Assembly (NCBI RefSeq): GCF_020882245.1
Contig: NW_026869996.1
Coordinates: 2,837,592 to 2,901,591 of the forward strand
DNA from: Rhopalosiphum padi
Lineage: Eukaryota > Arthropoda > Insecta > Hemiptera > Aphididae
Direction: 5' to 3'
DNA length: 64,000 nucleotides
The position numbers and the translations under genes were made by a program. The notes beneath the pieces were generated by a model, which searched no databases, was not told the DNA's origin, and saw only the letters and a program-made list of their open reading frames with translations. Positions 33,985-47,504 of this stretch are shown here, one piece after another; the stretch's first letter is position 1, and every line of letters begins with the position of its first letter.

Positions 33985-36540
33985 AAGGAAAAATGTTAAA
34001 TTTAATTTATTTCAAAGATTTAAATCAATTATTATGGGGTTTTTTGATGAATTAATGGTTTTTTATTACATTTTAAGGAAATTTCTGGTTTTTAATCATT
34101 TCATATGGGGGGTTGTTAAGGAAAAATGTTAAATTTAATTTAATTAATGGATTTAAATCAATTATTATGGGTTTTTTTTGATGAATTAATGGTTTTTTTA
34201 ATACATTTTAAGGAAATTACTGGTTTTTAATCATTTATGATGGGGGTTTGTTAAGGAAAAATGTTAAATTTAATGTATTTGATGGTTTTAAATCGTTTAT
34301 TATTGGGGGTTGTTAAGGAAAAATGTTAAATTTAATGTATTTGATGGTTTTAAATCGGTTATTATTGGGGGTTGTTAAGGAAAAATGTTAAATTTAATGT
34401 ATTTGATGGTTTTAAATCGGTTATTATTGGGGGTTGTTAAGGAAAAATGTTAAATTTAATTTATTTGATGGATTTAAATCAATTATTATGGGGTTTTTTG
34501 ATGAATTAATGGTTTTTTTAATACATATTAAGGAAATTTCTGGTTTTTAATCATTTATGATGGGGGTTTGTTAAGGAAAAATGTTAAATTTAATGTATTT
34601 GATGGTTTTAAATCTTTATTATTGGGGGTTGTTAAGGAAAAATGTTAAATTTAATTTATTTGATGGATTTAAATCAATTATTATGGGGTTTTTTGATGAA
34701 TTAATGGTTTTTTTAATACATTTTAAGGAAATTTCTGGTTTTCAATCATTTATTATGGGGGTTTGTTAAGGAAAAATGTTAAATTTAATGTATTTGATGG
34801 TTTTAAATCGGTTATTATTGGGGGTTGTTAAGGAAAAATGTTAAATTTAATGTATTTGATGGTTTTAAATCGGTTATTATTAGGGGTTGTTAAGGAAAAA
34901 TGTTAAATTTAATTTATTTGATGGATTTAAATCAATTATTATGGGGTTTTTTGATGAATTAATGGCTTTTTTAATACATATTAAGGAAATTTCTGGTTTT
35001 TAATCATTTATGATGGGGGTTTGTTAAGGAAAAATGTTAAATTTAATTTATTTGATGGATTTAAATCAATTATTATGGGGTTTTTTGATGAATTAATGGT
35101 TTTTTTAATACATTTTAAGGAAATTTCTGGTTTTTAATAATTTATTATGGGGGTTTGTTAAGGAAAAATGTTAAATTTAATTTATTTGATGGATTTAAAT
35201 CAATTATTATGGGGTTTTTTGATGAATTAATGGTTTTTTTAATAAATTTTAAGGAAATTTCTGGTTTTTAATCATTTATTATGGGGGGTTGTTAAGGAAA
35301 AATGTTAAATTTAATTTAATTGATGGATTTAAATCAATTATTATGGGTTTTTTTGATGAATTAATGGTTTTTTTAATACATTTTAAGGAAATTTCTGGTT
35401 TTAAATCGTTTATTATTGGGGGTTGTTAAGGAAAAATGTTAAATTTAATGTATTTGATGGTTTTAAATCGGTTATTATTGGGGGTTGTTAAGGAAAAATG
35501 TTAAATTTAATTTATTTGATGGATTTAAATCAATTATTATGGGGTTTTTTGATGAATTAATGGTTTTTTTAATACATTTTAAGGAAATTTCTGGTTTTTA
35601 ATCATTTATTATGGGGGTTTGTTAAGGAAAAATGTTAAATTTAATGTATTTGATGGTTTTAAATCGGTTATTATTGGGGGTTGTTAAGGAAAAATGTTAA
35701 ATTTAATGTATTTGATGGTTTTAAATCGGTTATTATTAGGGGTTGTTAAGGAAAAATGTTAAATTTAATTTATTTGATGGATTTAAATCAATTATTATGG
35801 GGTTTTTTGATGAATTAATGGCTTTTTTAATACATATTAAGGAAATTTCTGGTTTTTAATCATTTATGATGGGGGTTTGTTAAGGAAAAATGTTAAATTT
35901 AATTTATTTGATGGATTTAAATCAATTATTATGGGGTTTTTTTGATGAATTAATGGTTTTTTTAATAAATTTTAAGGAAATTTCTGGTTTTTAATCATTT
36001 ATTATGGGGGGTTGTTAAGGAAAAATGTTAAATTTAATTTAATTGATGGATTTAAATCAATTATTATGGGTTTTTTTGATGAATTAATGGTTTTTTTTAA
36101 TACATTTTAAGGAAATTTCTGGTTTTTAATCATTTATTATGGGGGTTTGTTAAGGAAAAATGTTAAATTTAATGTATTTGATGGTTTTAAATCGTTTATT
36201 ATTAGGGGTTGTTAAGGAAAAATGTTAAATTTAATGTATTTGATGGTTTTAAATCGGTTATTATTGGGGGTTGTTAAGGAAAAATGTTAAATTTAATTTA
36301 TTTGATGGATATAAATCAATTATTATGGGGTTTTTTGATGAATTAATGGTTTTTTTTAATAAATTTTAAGGAAATTTCTTGTTTTTAATCTTATATTATG
36401 GGGGGTTGTTAAGGAAAAATGTTAAATTTAATTTATTTCAAAGATTTAAATCAATTATTATGGGTTTTTTTTGATGAATTAATGGTTTTTTTTAATAAAT
36501 TTTAAGGAAATTTCTGGTTTTTAATCATTTATTATGGGGG
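33985..36540 (+). repeat. 2.95-kb tandem duplication, copy 2
   Basis: This follows the order of copy 1 from X to V2, and T2 lies 2953 bp downstream of its counterpart. It then continues as Z N R instead of the P-like unit of copy 1. It has fewer private indels than copy 1. One change, GGTTTTCAATC near 34740, removes the TAA that normally stops the reading frame. Confidence 0.86.
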
Positions 36541-39500
36541 GTTGTTAAGGAAAAATGTTAAATTTAATTTATTTGATGGATTTAAATCAATTATTATGGG
36601 GTTTTTTTGATGAATTAATGGTTTTTTTTAATACATTTTAAGGAAATTTCTGGTTTTTAATAATTTATTATGGGGTTTTGTTAAGGAAAAATGTTAAATT
36701 TAATTTATTTGATGGATTTAAATCAATTATTATGGGGTTTTTTGATGAATTAATGGTTTTTTTAATAAATTTTAAGGAAATTTCTGGTTTTTAATCATTT
36801 ATTATGGGGGGTTGTTAAGGAAAAATGTTAAATTTAATTTAATTGATGGATTTAAATCAATTATTATGGGGTTTTTTGATGAATTAATGGTTTTTTTAAT
36901 ACATTTTAAGGAAATTTCTGGTTTTTAATCATTTATGATGGGGGTTTGTTAAGGAAAAATGTTAAATTTAATGTATTTGATGGTTTTAAATCATTATTAT
37001 TGGGGGTTGTTAAGGAAAAATGTTAAATTTAATTTATTTGATGGATTTAAATCAATTATTATGGGGTTTTTTGATGAATTAATGGTTTTTTTAATACATT
37101 TTAAGCAAATTTCTGGTTTTTAATCATTTATTATGGGGGTTTGTTAAGGAAAAATGTTAAATTTAATGTATTTGATGGTTTTAAATCGGTTATTATTGGG
37201 GGTTGTTAAGGAAAAATGTTAAATTTAATGTATTTGATGGTTTTAAATCGTTTATTATTGGGGGTTGTTAAGGAAAAATGTTAAATTTAATGTATTTGAT
37301 GGTTTTAAATCGGTTATTATTGGGGGTTGTTAAGGAAAAATGTTAAATTTAATTTATTTGATGGATTCAAATCAATTATTATGGGGTTTTTTGATGAATT
37401 AATGGTTTTTTTAATACATATTAAGGAAATTTCTGGTTTTTAATCATTTATGATGGGGGTTTGTTAAGGAAAAATGTTAAATTTAATGTATTTGATGGTT
37501 TTAAATCTTTATTATTGGGGGTTGTTAAGGAAAAATGTTAAATTTAATTTATTTGATGGATTTAAATCAATTATTATGGGGTTTTTTGATGAATTAATGG
37601 TTTTTTTAATACATTTTAAGGAAATTTCTGGTTTTTAATCATTTATTATGGGGGTTTGTTAAGGAAAAATGTTAAATTTAATGTATTTGATGGTTTTAAA
37701 TCGGTTATTATTGGGGGTTGTTAAGGAAAAATGTTAAATTTAATGTATTTGATGGTTTTAAATCGGTTATTATTAGGGGTTGTTAAGGAAAAATGTTAAA
37801 TTTAATTTATTTGATGGATTTAAATCAATTATTATGGGGTTTTTTGATGAATTAATGGCTTTTTTAATACATATTAAGGAAATTTCTGGTTTTTAATCAT
37901 TTATGATGGGGGTTTGTTAAGGAAAAATGTTAAATTTAATTTATTTGAGGGATTTAAATCAATTATTATGGGGTTTTTTTGATGAATTAATGGTTTTTTT
38001 AATAAATTTTAAGGAAATTTCTGGTTTTTAATCATTTATTATGGGGGGTTGTTAAGGAAAAATGTTAAATTTAATTTAATTGATGGATTTAAATCAATTA
38101 TTATGGGTTATTTTGATGAATTAATGGTTTTTTTAATACATTTTAAGGAAATTTCTGGTTTTAAATCGTTTATTATTGGGGGTTGTTAAGGAAAAATGTT
38201 AAATTTAATGTATTTGATGGTTTTAAATCGGTTATTATTGGGGGTTGTTAAGGAAAAATGTTAAATTTAATTTATTTGATGGATTTAAATCAATTATTAT
38301 GGGGTTTTTTGATGAATTAATGGTTTTTTTAATACATTTTAAGGAAATTTCTGGTTTTTAATCATTTATTATGGGGGTTTGTTAAGGAAAAATGTTAAAT
38401 TTAATGTATTTGATGGTTTTAAATCGGTTATTATTGGGGGTTGTTAAGGAAAAATGTTAAATTTAATGTATTTGATGGTTTTAAATCGGTTATTATTAGG
38501 GGTTGTTAAGGAAAAATGTTAAATTTAATTTATTTGATGGATTTAAATCAATTATTATGGGGTTTTTTGATGAATTAATGGCTTTTTTAATACATATTAA
38601 GGAAATTTCTGGTTTTTAATCATTTATGATGGGGGTTTGTTAAGGAAAAATGTTAAATTTAATTTATTTGATGGATTTAAATCAATTATTATGGGGTTTT
38701 TTGATGAATTAATGGTTTTTTTAATAAATTTTAAGGAAATTTCTGGTTTTTAATCATTTATTATGGGGGGTTGTTAAGAAAAAATGTTAAATTTAATTTA
38801 ATTGATGGATTTAAATCAATTATTATGGGTTTTTTTTGATGAATTAATGGTTTTTTTAATACATTTTAAGGAAATTTCTGGTTTTTAATCATTTATTATG
38901 GGGGGTTGTTAAGGAAAAATGTTAAATTTAATTTAATTGATGGATTTAAATCAATTATTATGGGTTTTTTTGATGAATTAATGGTTTTTTTTAATACATT
39001 TTAAGGAAATTTCTGGTTTTTAATCATTTATTATGGGGGTTGTTAAGGAAAAATGTTAAATTTAATTTATTTGATGGATTTAAATCAATTATTATGGGGT
39101 TTTTTGATGAATTAATGGTTAATACATTTTAAGGAAATTTCTGGTTTTTAATAATTTATTATGGGGGTTTGTTAAGGAAAAATGTTAAATTTAATTTATT
39201 TGATGGATTTAAATCAATTATTATGGGGTTTTTTTGATGAATTAATGGTTTTTTTAATAAATTTTTAAGGAAATTTCTGGTTTTAAATCGTTTATTATTG
39301 GGGGTTGTTAAGGAAAAATGTTAAATTTAATGTATTTGATGGTTTTAAATCGGTTATTATTGGGGGTTGTTAAGGAAAAATGTTAAATTTAATTTATTTG
39401 ATGGATTTAAATCAATTATTATGGGGTTTTTTGATGAATTAATGGTTTTTTTTAATACATTTTAAGGAAATTTCTGGTTTTTAATCATTTATTATGGGGG

Positions 39501-39631
39501 TTTGTTAAGGAAAAATGTTAAATTTAATGTATTTGATGGTTTTAAATCGGTTATTATTGGGGGTTGTTAAGGAAAAATGTTAAATTTAATGTATTTGATG
39601 GTTTTTAAATCGGTTATTATTAGGGGTTGTT
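36541..39631 (+). repeat. Right block, 36.5-39.6 kb
   Basis: This is a mixed order of Z, N, R-type, S-d-like, R', S-a, S-c, Q and M units that leads into a 1.25-kb block at 37527-38775. That block (R' S-a S-b M N P S-a R' S-a S-b M N) has an N unit with TTTGAGGGATTT at 37947. Near 39116 a whole T tract is lost (AATGGTTAATACATT). An S-d-like unit with AAATCATTATT lies near 36990. No gene is seen. Confidence 0.82.
37527..38775 (+). repeat. 1.25-kb block with GAGGG mark, copy 1
   Basis: The order is R' S-a S-b M N(GAGGG) P S-a R' S-a S-b M N, followed by an O unit that begins AAGAAAAAATG instead of AAGGAAAAATG. Copies 2 and 3 lie at 45995-47246 and 52055-53307, with the same GAGGG mark and a similar altered start after the block. 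Lengths are 1249, 1252 and 1253 bp. Confidence 0.87.
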
Positions 39632-42281
39632 AAGGAAAAATGTTAAATTTAATTTATTTGATGGATTTAAATCAATTATTATGGGGTTTTTTTGATGAAT
39701 TAATGGCTTTTTTTAATACATATTAGGGAAATTTCTGGTTTTTAATCATTTATGATGGGGGTTTGTTAAGGAAAAATGTTAAATTTAATTTATTTGATGG
39801 ATTTAAATCAATTATTATGGGGTTTTTTGATGAATTAATGGTTTTTTTTAATAAATTTTAAGGAAATTTCTGGTTTTTAATCATTTATTATGGGGGGTTG
39901 TTAAGGAAAAAATGTTAAATTTAATTTAATTGATGGATTTAAATCAATTATTATGGGTTTTTTTGATGAATTAATGGTTTTTTTAATACATTTTAAGGAA
40001 ATTTCTGGTTTTTAATAATTTATTATGGGGGGTTTGTTAAGGAAAAATGTTAAATTTAATTTATTTGATGGATTTAAATCAATTATTATGGGGTTTTTTG
40101 ATGAATTAATGGTTTTTTTAATAAATTTTAAGGAAATTTCTGGTTTTTAATCATTTATTATGGGGGGTTGTTAAGGAAAAATGTTAAATTTAATTTAATT
40201 GATGGATTTAAATCAATTATTATGGTTTTTTTTGATGAATTAATGGTTTTTTTAATACATTTTAAGGAAATTTCTGGTTTTTAATCATTTATTATGGGGG
40301 TTTGTTAAGGAAAAATGTTAAATTTAATGTATTTGATGGTTTTAAATCGGTTATTATTGGGGGTTGTTAAGGAAAAATGTTAAATTTAATGTATTTGATG
40401 GTTTTAAATCGGTTATTATTGGGGGTTGTTAAGGAAAAATGTTAAATTTAATTTATTTGATGGATATAAATCAATTATTATGGGGTTTTTTGATGAATTA
40501 ATGGTTTTTTTAATAAATTTTAAGGAAATTTCTTGTTTTTAATCTTATATTATGGGGGGTTGTTAAGGAAAAATGTTAAATTTAATTTATTTCAAAGATT
40601 TAAATCAATTATTATGGGTTTTTTTGATGAATTAATGGTTTTTTTTAATAAATTTTAAGGAAATTTCTGGTTTTTAATCATTTATTATGGGGGTTGTTAA
40701 GGAAAAATGTTAAATTTAATTTATTTGATGGATTTAAATCAATTATTATGGGGTTTTTTGATGAATTAATGGTTTTTTTAATACATTTTAAGGAAATTTC
40801 TGGTTTTTAATAATTTATTATGGGGGTTTGTTAAGGAAAAATGTTAAATTTAATTTATTTGATGGATTTAAATCAATTATTATGGGGTTTTTTGATGAAT
40901 TAATGGTTTTTTTAATAAATTTTAAGGAAATTTCTGGTTTTTAATCATTTATTATGGGGGGTTGTTAAGGAAAAATGTTAAATTTAATTTAATTGATGGA
41001 TTTAAATCAATTATTATGGGTTTTTTTTGATGAATTAATGGTTTTTTTTTAATACATTTTGAGGAAATTTCTGGTTTTTAATCATTTATTATGGGGGTTT
41101 GTTAAGGAAAAATGTTAAATTTAATGTATTTGATGGTTTTAAATCAATTATTATGGGGTTTTTTGATGAATTAATGGCTTTTTTAATACATTTTAAGGAA
41201 ATTTCTGGTTTTTAATCATTTATTATGGGGGTTTGTTAAGGAAAAATGTTAAATTTAATGTATTTGATGGTTTTAAATCTTTATTATTGGGGGTTGTTAA
41301 GGAAAAATGTTAAATTTAATTTATTTGATGGATTTAAATCAATTATTATGGGGTTTTTTTGATGAATTAATGGTTTTTTTAATACATTTTAAGGAAATTT
41401 CTGGTTTTTAATCATTTATTATGGGGGTTTGTTAAGGAAAAATGTTAAATTTAATGTATTTGATGGTTTTAAATCGGTTATTATTGGGGGTTGTTAAGGA
41501 AAAATGTTAAATTTAATGTATTTGATGGTTTTAAATCGGTTATTATTAGGGGTTGTTAAGGAAAAATGTTAAATTTAATTTATTTGATGGATTTAAATCA
41601 ATTATTATGGGGTTTTTTTGATGAATTAATGGCTTTTTTAATAAATTTTAAGGAAATTTCTGGTTTTTAATCATTTATTATGGGGGTTGTTAAGGAAAAA
41701 TGTTAAATTTAATTTATTTCAAAGATTTAAATCAATTATTATGGGTTTTTTTTGATGAATTAATGGTTTTTTTTAATAAATTTTAAGGAAATTTCTGGTT
41801 TTTAATAATTTATTATGGGGGTTTGTTAAGGAAAAATGTTAAATTTAATTTATTTGATGGATTTAAATCAATTATTATGGGGTTTTTTGATGAATTAATG
41901 GTTTTTTTAATAAATTTTAAGGAAATTTCTGGTTTTAAATCGTTTATTATTGGGGGTTGTTAAGGAAAAATGTTAAATTTAATGTATTTGATGGTTTTAA
42001 ATCGGTTATTATTGGGGGTTGTTAAGGAAAAATGTTAAATTTAATTTATTTGATGGATTTAAATCAATTATTATGGGGTTTTTTGATGAATTAATGGTTT
42101 TTTTAATACATTTTAAGGAAATTTCTGGTTTTTAATCATTTATTATGGGGGTTTGTTAAGGAAAAATGTTAAATTTAATGTATTTGATGGTTTTAAATCG
42201 GTTATTATTGGGGGTTGTTAAGGAAAAATGTTAAATTTAATGTATTTGATGGTTTTAAATCGGTTATTATTAGGGGTTGTT
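39632..42281 (+). repeat. 2.65-kb module starting with M(AGGG)
   Basis: This begins with an M unit bearing ATTAGGGAAAT, then N O Z N O S-a S-a T2 V2 Z N O, a chimeric S/L unit (41104-41237), S-d R' S-a S-b, an M/N chimera (41558-41691), V2-like, P-like, S-a R' S-a S-b. The next M(AGGG) starts 2650 bp later. O near 41060 carries ACATTTTGAGG, shared with 45757. Confidence 0.82.
41104..41237 (+). repeat. Chimeric S/L unit
   Basis: This 134-bp unit begins like S (AATGTATTTGATGGTTTT) and continues like L (AAATCAATTATTATGGGG), then has a B half with GGCTTTTTT and ACATTTTAAGG. It is the only type of L unit with the S-specific AATGTATTT start. A second copy lies at 45800-45933, also after an O with CATTTTGAGG and before S-d. 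It records an exchange between an S and an L unit in their shared A region. Confidence 0.88.
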
Positions 42282-44336
42282 AAGGAAAAATGTTAAATTT
42301 AATTTATTTGATGGATTTAAATCAATTATTATGGGGTTTTTTGATGAATTAATGGCTTTTTTAATACATATTAGGGAAATTTCTGGTTTTTAATCATTTA
42401 TGATGGGGGTTTGTTAAGGAAAAATGTTAAATTTAATTTATTTGATGGATTTAAATCAATTATTATGGGGTTTTTTGATGAATTAATGGTTTTTTTAATA
42501 AATTTTAAGGAAATTTCTGGTTTTTAATCATTTATTATGGGGGGTTGTTAAGGAAAAATGTTAAATTTAATTTAATTGATGGATTTAAATCAATTATTAT
42601 GGGTTTTTTTGATGAATTAATGGTTTTTTTAATACATTTTAAGGAAATTTCTGGTTTTTAATAATTTATTATGGGGGTTTGTTAAGGAAAAATGTTAAAT
42701 TTAATTTATTTGATGGATTTAAATCAATTATTATGGGGTTTTTTTGATGAATTAATGGTTTTTTTAATAAATTTTAAGGAAATTTCTGGTTTTTAATCAT
42801 TTATTATGGGGGGTTGTTAAGGAAAAATGTTAAATTTAATTTAATTGATGGATTTAAATCAATTATTATGGGTTTTTTTTGATGAATTAATGGTTTTTTT
42901 AATACATTTTAAGGAAATTTCTGGTTTTTAATCATTTATTATGGGGGTTTGTTAAGGAAAAATGTTAAATTTAATGTATTTGATGGTTTTAAATCGGTTA
43001 TTATTGGGGGTTGTTAAGGAAAAATGTTAAATTTAATGTATTTGATGGTTTTAAATCGGTTATTATTGGGGGTTGTTAAGGAAAAATGTTAAATTTAATT
43101 TATTTGATGGATATAAATCAATTATTATGGGTTTTTTGATGAATTAATGGTTTTTTTAATAAATTTTAAGGAAATTTCTTGTTTTTAATCTTATATTATG
43201 GGGGGTTGTTAAGGAAAAATGTTAAATTTAATTTATTTCAAAGATTTAAATCAATTATTATGGGTTTTTTTTGATGAATTAATGGTTTTTTTAATAAATT
43301 TTAAGGAAATTTCTGGTTTTTAATCATTTATTATGGGGGTTGTTAAGGAAAAATGTTAAATTTAATTTATTTGATGGATTTAAATCAATTATTATGGGGT
43401 TTTTTGATGAATTAATGGTTTTTTTAATACATTTTAAGGAAATTTCTGGTTTTTAATAATTTATTATGGGGGTTTGTTAAGGAAAAATGTTAAATTTAAT
43501 TTATTTGATGGATTTAAATCAATTATTATGGGGTTTTTTGATGAATTAATGGTTTTTTTTAATAAATTTTAAGGAAATTTCTGGTTTTTAATCATTTATT
43601 ATGGGGGGTTGTTAAGGAAAAATGTTAAATTTAATTTAATTGATGGATTTAAATCAATTATTATGGGTTTTTTTTGATGAATTAATGGTTTTTTTAATAC
43701 ATTTTAAGGAAATTTCTGGTTTTTAATCATTTATTATGGGGGTTGTTAAGGAAAAATGTTAAATTTAATTTATTTGATGGATTTAAATCAATTATTATGG
43801 GGTTTTTTGATGAATTAATGGTTTTTTTAATACATTTTAAGGAAATTTCTGGTTTTTAATAATTTATTATGGGGGTTTGTTAAGGAAAAATGTTAAATTT
43901 AATTTATTTGATGGATTTAAATCAATTATTATGGGGTTTTTTGATGAATTAATGGTTTTTTTAATAAATTTTAAGGAAATTTCTGGTTTTAAATCGTTTA
44001 TTATTGGGGGGTTGTTAAGGAAAAATGTTAAATTTAATGTATTTGATGGTTTTAAATCGGTTATTATTGGGGGTTGTTAAGGAAAAATGTTAAATTTAAT
44101 TTATTTGATGGATTTAAATCAATTATTATGGGGTTTTTTGATGAATTAATGGTTTTTTTAATACATTTTAAGGAAATTTCTGGTTTTTAATCATTTATTA
44201 TGGGGGTTTGTTAAGGAAAAATGTTAAATTTAATGTATTTGATGGTTTTAAATCGGTTATTATTGGGGGTTGTTAAGGAAAAATGTTAAATTTAATGTAT
44301 TTGATGGTTTTAAATCGGTTATTATTAGGGGTTGTT
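42282..44336 (+). repeat. 2.05-kb module starting with M(AGGG)
   Basis: The order is M(AGGG) N O Z N O S-a S-a T2 V2 Z N O Z, an N with a P-like end, S-a R' S-a S-b. It is 2055 bp long, and the next M(AGGG) starts at 44337. Compared with the preceding module it lacks the chimeric S/L unit and its surroundings. Confidence 0.84.
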
Positions 44337-47300
44337 AAGGAAAAATGTTAAATTTAATTTATTTGATGGATTTAAATCAATTATTATGGGGTTTTTTGAT
44401 GAATTAATGGCTTTTTTAATACATATTAGGGAAATTTCTGGTTTTTAATCATTTATGATGGGGGTTTGTTAAGGAAAAATGTTAAATTTAATTTATTTGA
44501 TGGATTTAAATCAATTATTATGGGGTTTTTTGATGAATTAATGGTTTTTTTAATAAATTTTAAGGAAATTTCTGGTTTTTAATCATTTATTATGGGGGGT
44601 TGTTAAGGAAAAATGTTAAATTTAATTTAATTGATGGATTTAAATCAATTATTATGGGTTTTTTTGATGAATTAATGGTTTTTTTAATACATTTTAAGGA
44701 AATTTCTGGTTTTTAATAATTTATTATGGGGGTTTGTTAAGGAAAAATGTTAAATTTAATTTATTTGATGGATTTAAATCAATTATTATGGGGTTTTTTG
44801 ATGAATTAATGGTTTTTTTAATAAATTTTAAGGAAATTTCTGGTTTTTAATCATTTATTATGGGGGGTTGTTAAGGAAAAATGTTAAATTTAATTTAATT
44901 GATGGATTTAAATCAATTATTATGGGTTTTTTTGATGAATTAATGGTTTTTTTAATACATTTTAAGGAAATTTCTGGTTTTTAATCATTTATTATGGGGG
45001 TTTGTTAAGGAAAAAATGTTAAATTTAATGTATTTGATGGTTTTAAATCGGTTATTATTGGGGGTTGTTAAGGAAAAATGTTAAATTTAATGTATTTGAT
45101 GGTTTTAAATCGGTTATTATTGGGGGTTGTTAAGGAAAAATGTTAAATTTAATTTATTTGATGGATATAAATCAATTATTATGGGGTTTTTTGATGAATT
45201 AATGGTTTTTTTAATAAATTTTAAGGAAATTTCTTGTTTTTAATCTTATATTATGGGGGGTTGTTAAGGAAAAATGTTAAATTTAATTTATTTCAAAGAT
45301 TTAAATCAATTATTATGGTTTTTTTGATGATTAATGGTTTTTTTTAATAAATTTTAAGGAAATTTCTGGTTTTTAATCATTTATTATGGGGGTTGTTAAG
45401 GAAAAATGTTAAATTTAATTTATTTGATGGATTTAAATCAATTATTATGGGGTTTTTTGATGAATTAATGGTTTTTTTAATACATTTTAAGGAAATTTCT
45501 GGTTTTTAATAATTTATTATGGGGGTTTGTTAAGGAAAAATGTTAAATTTAATTTATTTGATGGATTTAAATCAATTATTATGGGGTTTTTTGATGAATT
45601 AATGGTTTTTTTAATAAATTTTAAGGAAATTTCTGGTTTTAATCATTTATTATGGGGGGTTGTTAAGGAAAAATGTTAAATTTAATTTAATTGATGGATT
45701 TAAATCAATTATTATGGGTTTTTTTTGATGAATTAATGGTTTTTTTAATACATTTTGAGGAAATTTCTGGTTTTTAATCATTTATTATGGGGGTTTGTTA
45801 AGGAAAAATGTTAAATTTAATGTATTTGATGGTTTTAAATCAATTATTATGGGGTTTTTTGATGAATTAATGGCTTTTTTAATACATTTTAAGGAAATTT
45901 CTGGTTTTTAATCATTTATTATGGGGGTTTGTTAAGGAAAAATGTTAAATTTAATGTATTTGATGGTTTTAAATCTTTATTATTGGGGGTTGTTAAGGAA
46001 AAATGTTAAATTTAATTTATTTGATGGATTTAAATCAATTATTATGGGGTTTTTTTGATGAATTAATGGTTTTTTTTAATACATTTTAAGGAAATTTCTG
46101 GTTTTTAATCATTTATTATGGGGGTTTGTTAAGGAAAAATGTTAAATTTAATGTATTTGATGGTTTTAAATCGGTTATTATTGGGGGTTGTTAAGGAAAA
46201 ATGTTAAATTTAATGTATTTGATGGTTTTAAATCGGTTATTATTAGGGGTTGTTAAGGAAAAATGTTAAATTTAATTTATTTGATGGATTTAAATCAATT
46301 ATTATGGGGTTTTTTGATGAATTAATGGCTTTTTTAATACATATTAAGGAAATTTCTGGTTTTTAATCATTTATGATGGGGGTTTGTTAAGGAAAAATGT
46401 TAAATTTAATTTATTTGAGGGATTTAAATCAATTATTATGGGGTTTTTTGATGAATTAATGGTTTTTTTTAATAAATTTTAAGGAAATTTCTGGTTTTTA
46501 ATCATTTATTATGGGGGGTTGTTAAGGAAAAATGTTAAATTTAATTTAATTGATGGATTTAAATCAATTATTATGGGTTTTTTTGATGAATTAATGGTTT
46601 TTTTAATACATTTTAAGGAAATTTCTGGTTTTAAATCGTTTATTATTGGGGGTTGTTAAGGAAAAATGTTAAATTTAATGTATTTGATGGTTTTAAATCG
46701 GTTATTATTGGGGGTTGTTAAGGAAAAATGTTAAATTTAATTTATTTGATGGATTTAAATCAATTATTATGGGGTTTTTTGATGAATTAATGGTTTTTTT
46801 AATACATTTTAAGGAAATTTCTGGTTTTTAATCATTTATTATGGGGGTTTGTTAAGGAAAAATGTTAAATTTAATGTATTTGATGGTTTTAAATCGGTTA
46901 TTATTGGGGGTTGTTAAGGAAAAATGTTAAATTTAATGTATTTGATGGTTTTAAATCGGTTATTATTAGGGGTTGTTAAGGAAAAATGTTAAATTTAATT
47001 TATTTGATGGATTTAAATCAATTATTATGGGGTTTTTTTGATGAATTAATGGCTTTTTTAATACATATTAAGGAAATTTCTGGTTTTTAATCATTTATGA
47101 TGGGGGTTTGTTAAGGAAAAATGTTAAATTTAATTTATTTGATGGATTTAAATCAATTATTATGGGGTTTTTTGATGAATTAATGGTTTTTTTAATAAAT
47201 TTTAAGGAAATTTCTGGTTTTTAATCATTTATTATGGGGGGTTGTTAAAAAAAATGTTAAATTTAATTTAATTGATGGATTTAAATCAATTATTATGGGT

Positions 47301-47504
47301 TTTTTTGATGAATTAATGGTTTTTTTTAATACATTTTAAGGAAATTTCTGGTTTTTAATCATTTATTATGGGGGTTTGTTAAGGAAAAATGTTAAATTTA
47401 ATGTATTTGATGGTTTTAAATCGTTTATTATTAGGGGTTGTTAAGGAAAAATGTTAAATTTAATGTATTTGATGGTTTTAAATCGGTTATTATTGGGGGT
47501 TGTT
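44337..47504 (+). repeat. Module starting with M(AGGG), extended
   Basis: The start is M(AGGG) N O Z N O S-a S-a T2 V2 Z N O, as in the two modules before it. It then has the chimeric S/L unit (45800-45933), S-d, and the second copy of the 1.25-kb GAGGG block (45995-47246). O then begins with a run of eight A (TTAAAAAAAATG near 47247), and S-f S-a lead to T2 at 47505. Confidence 0.84.
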
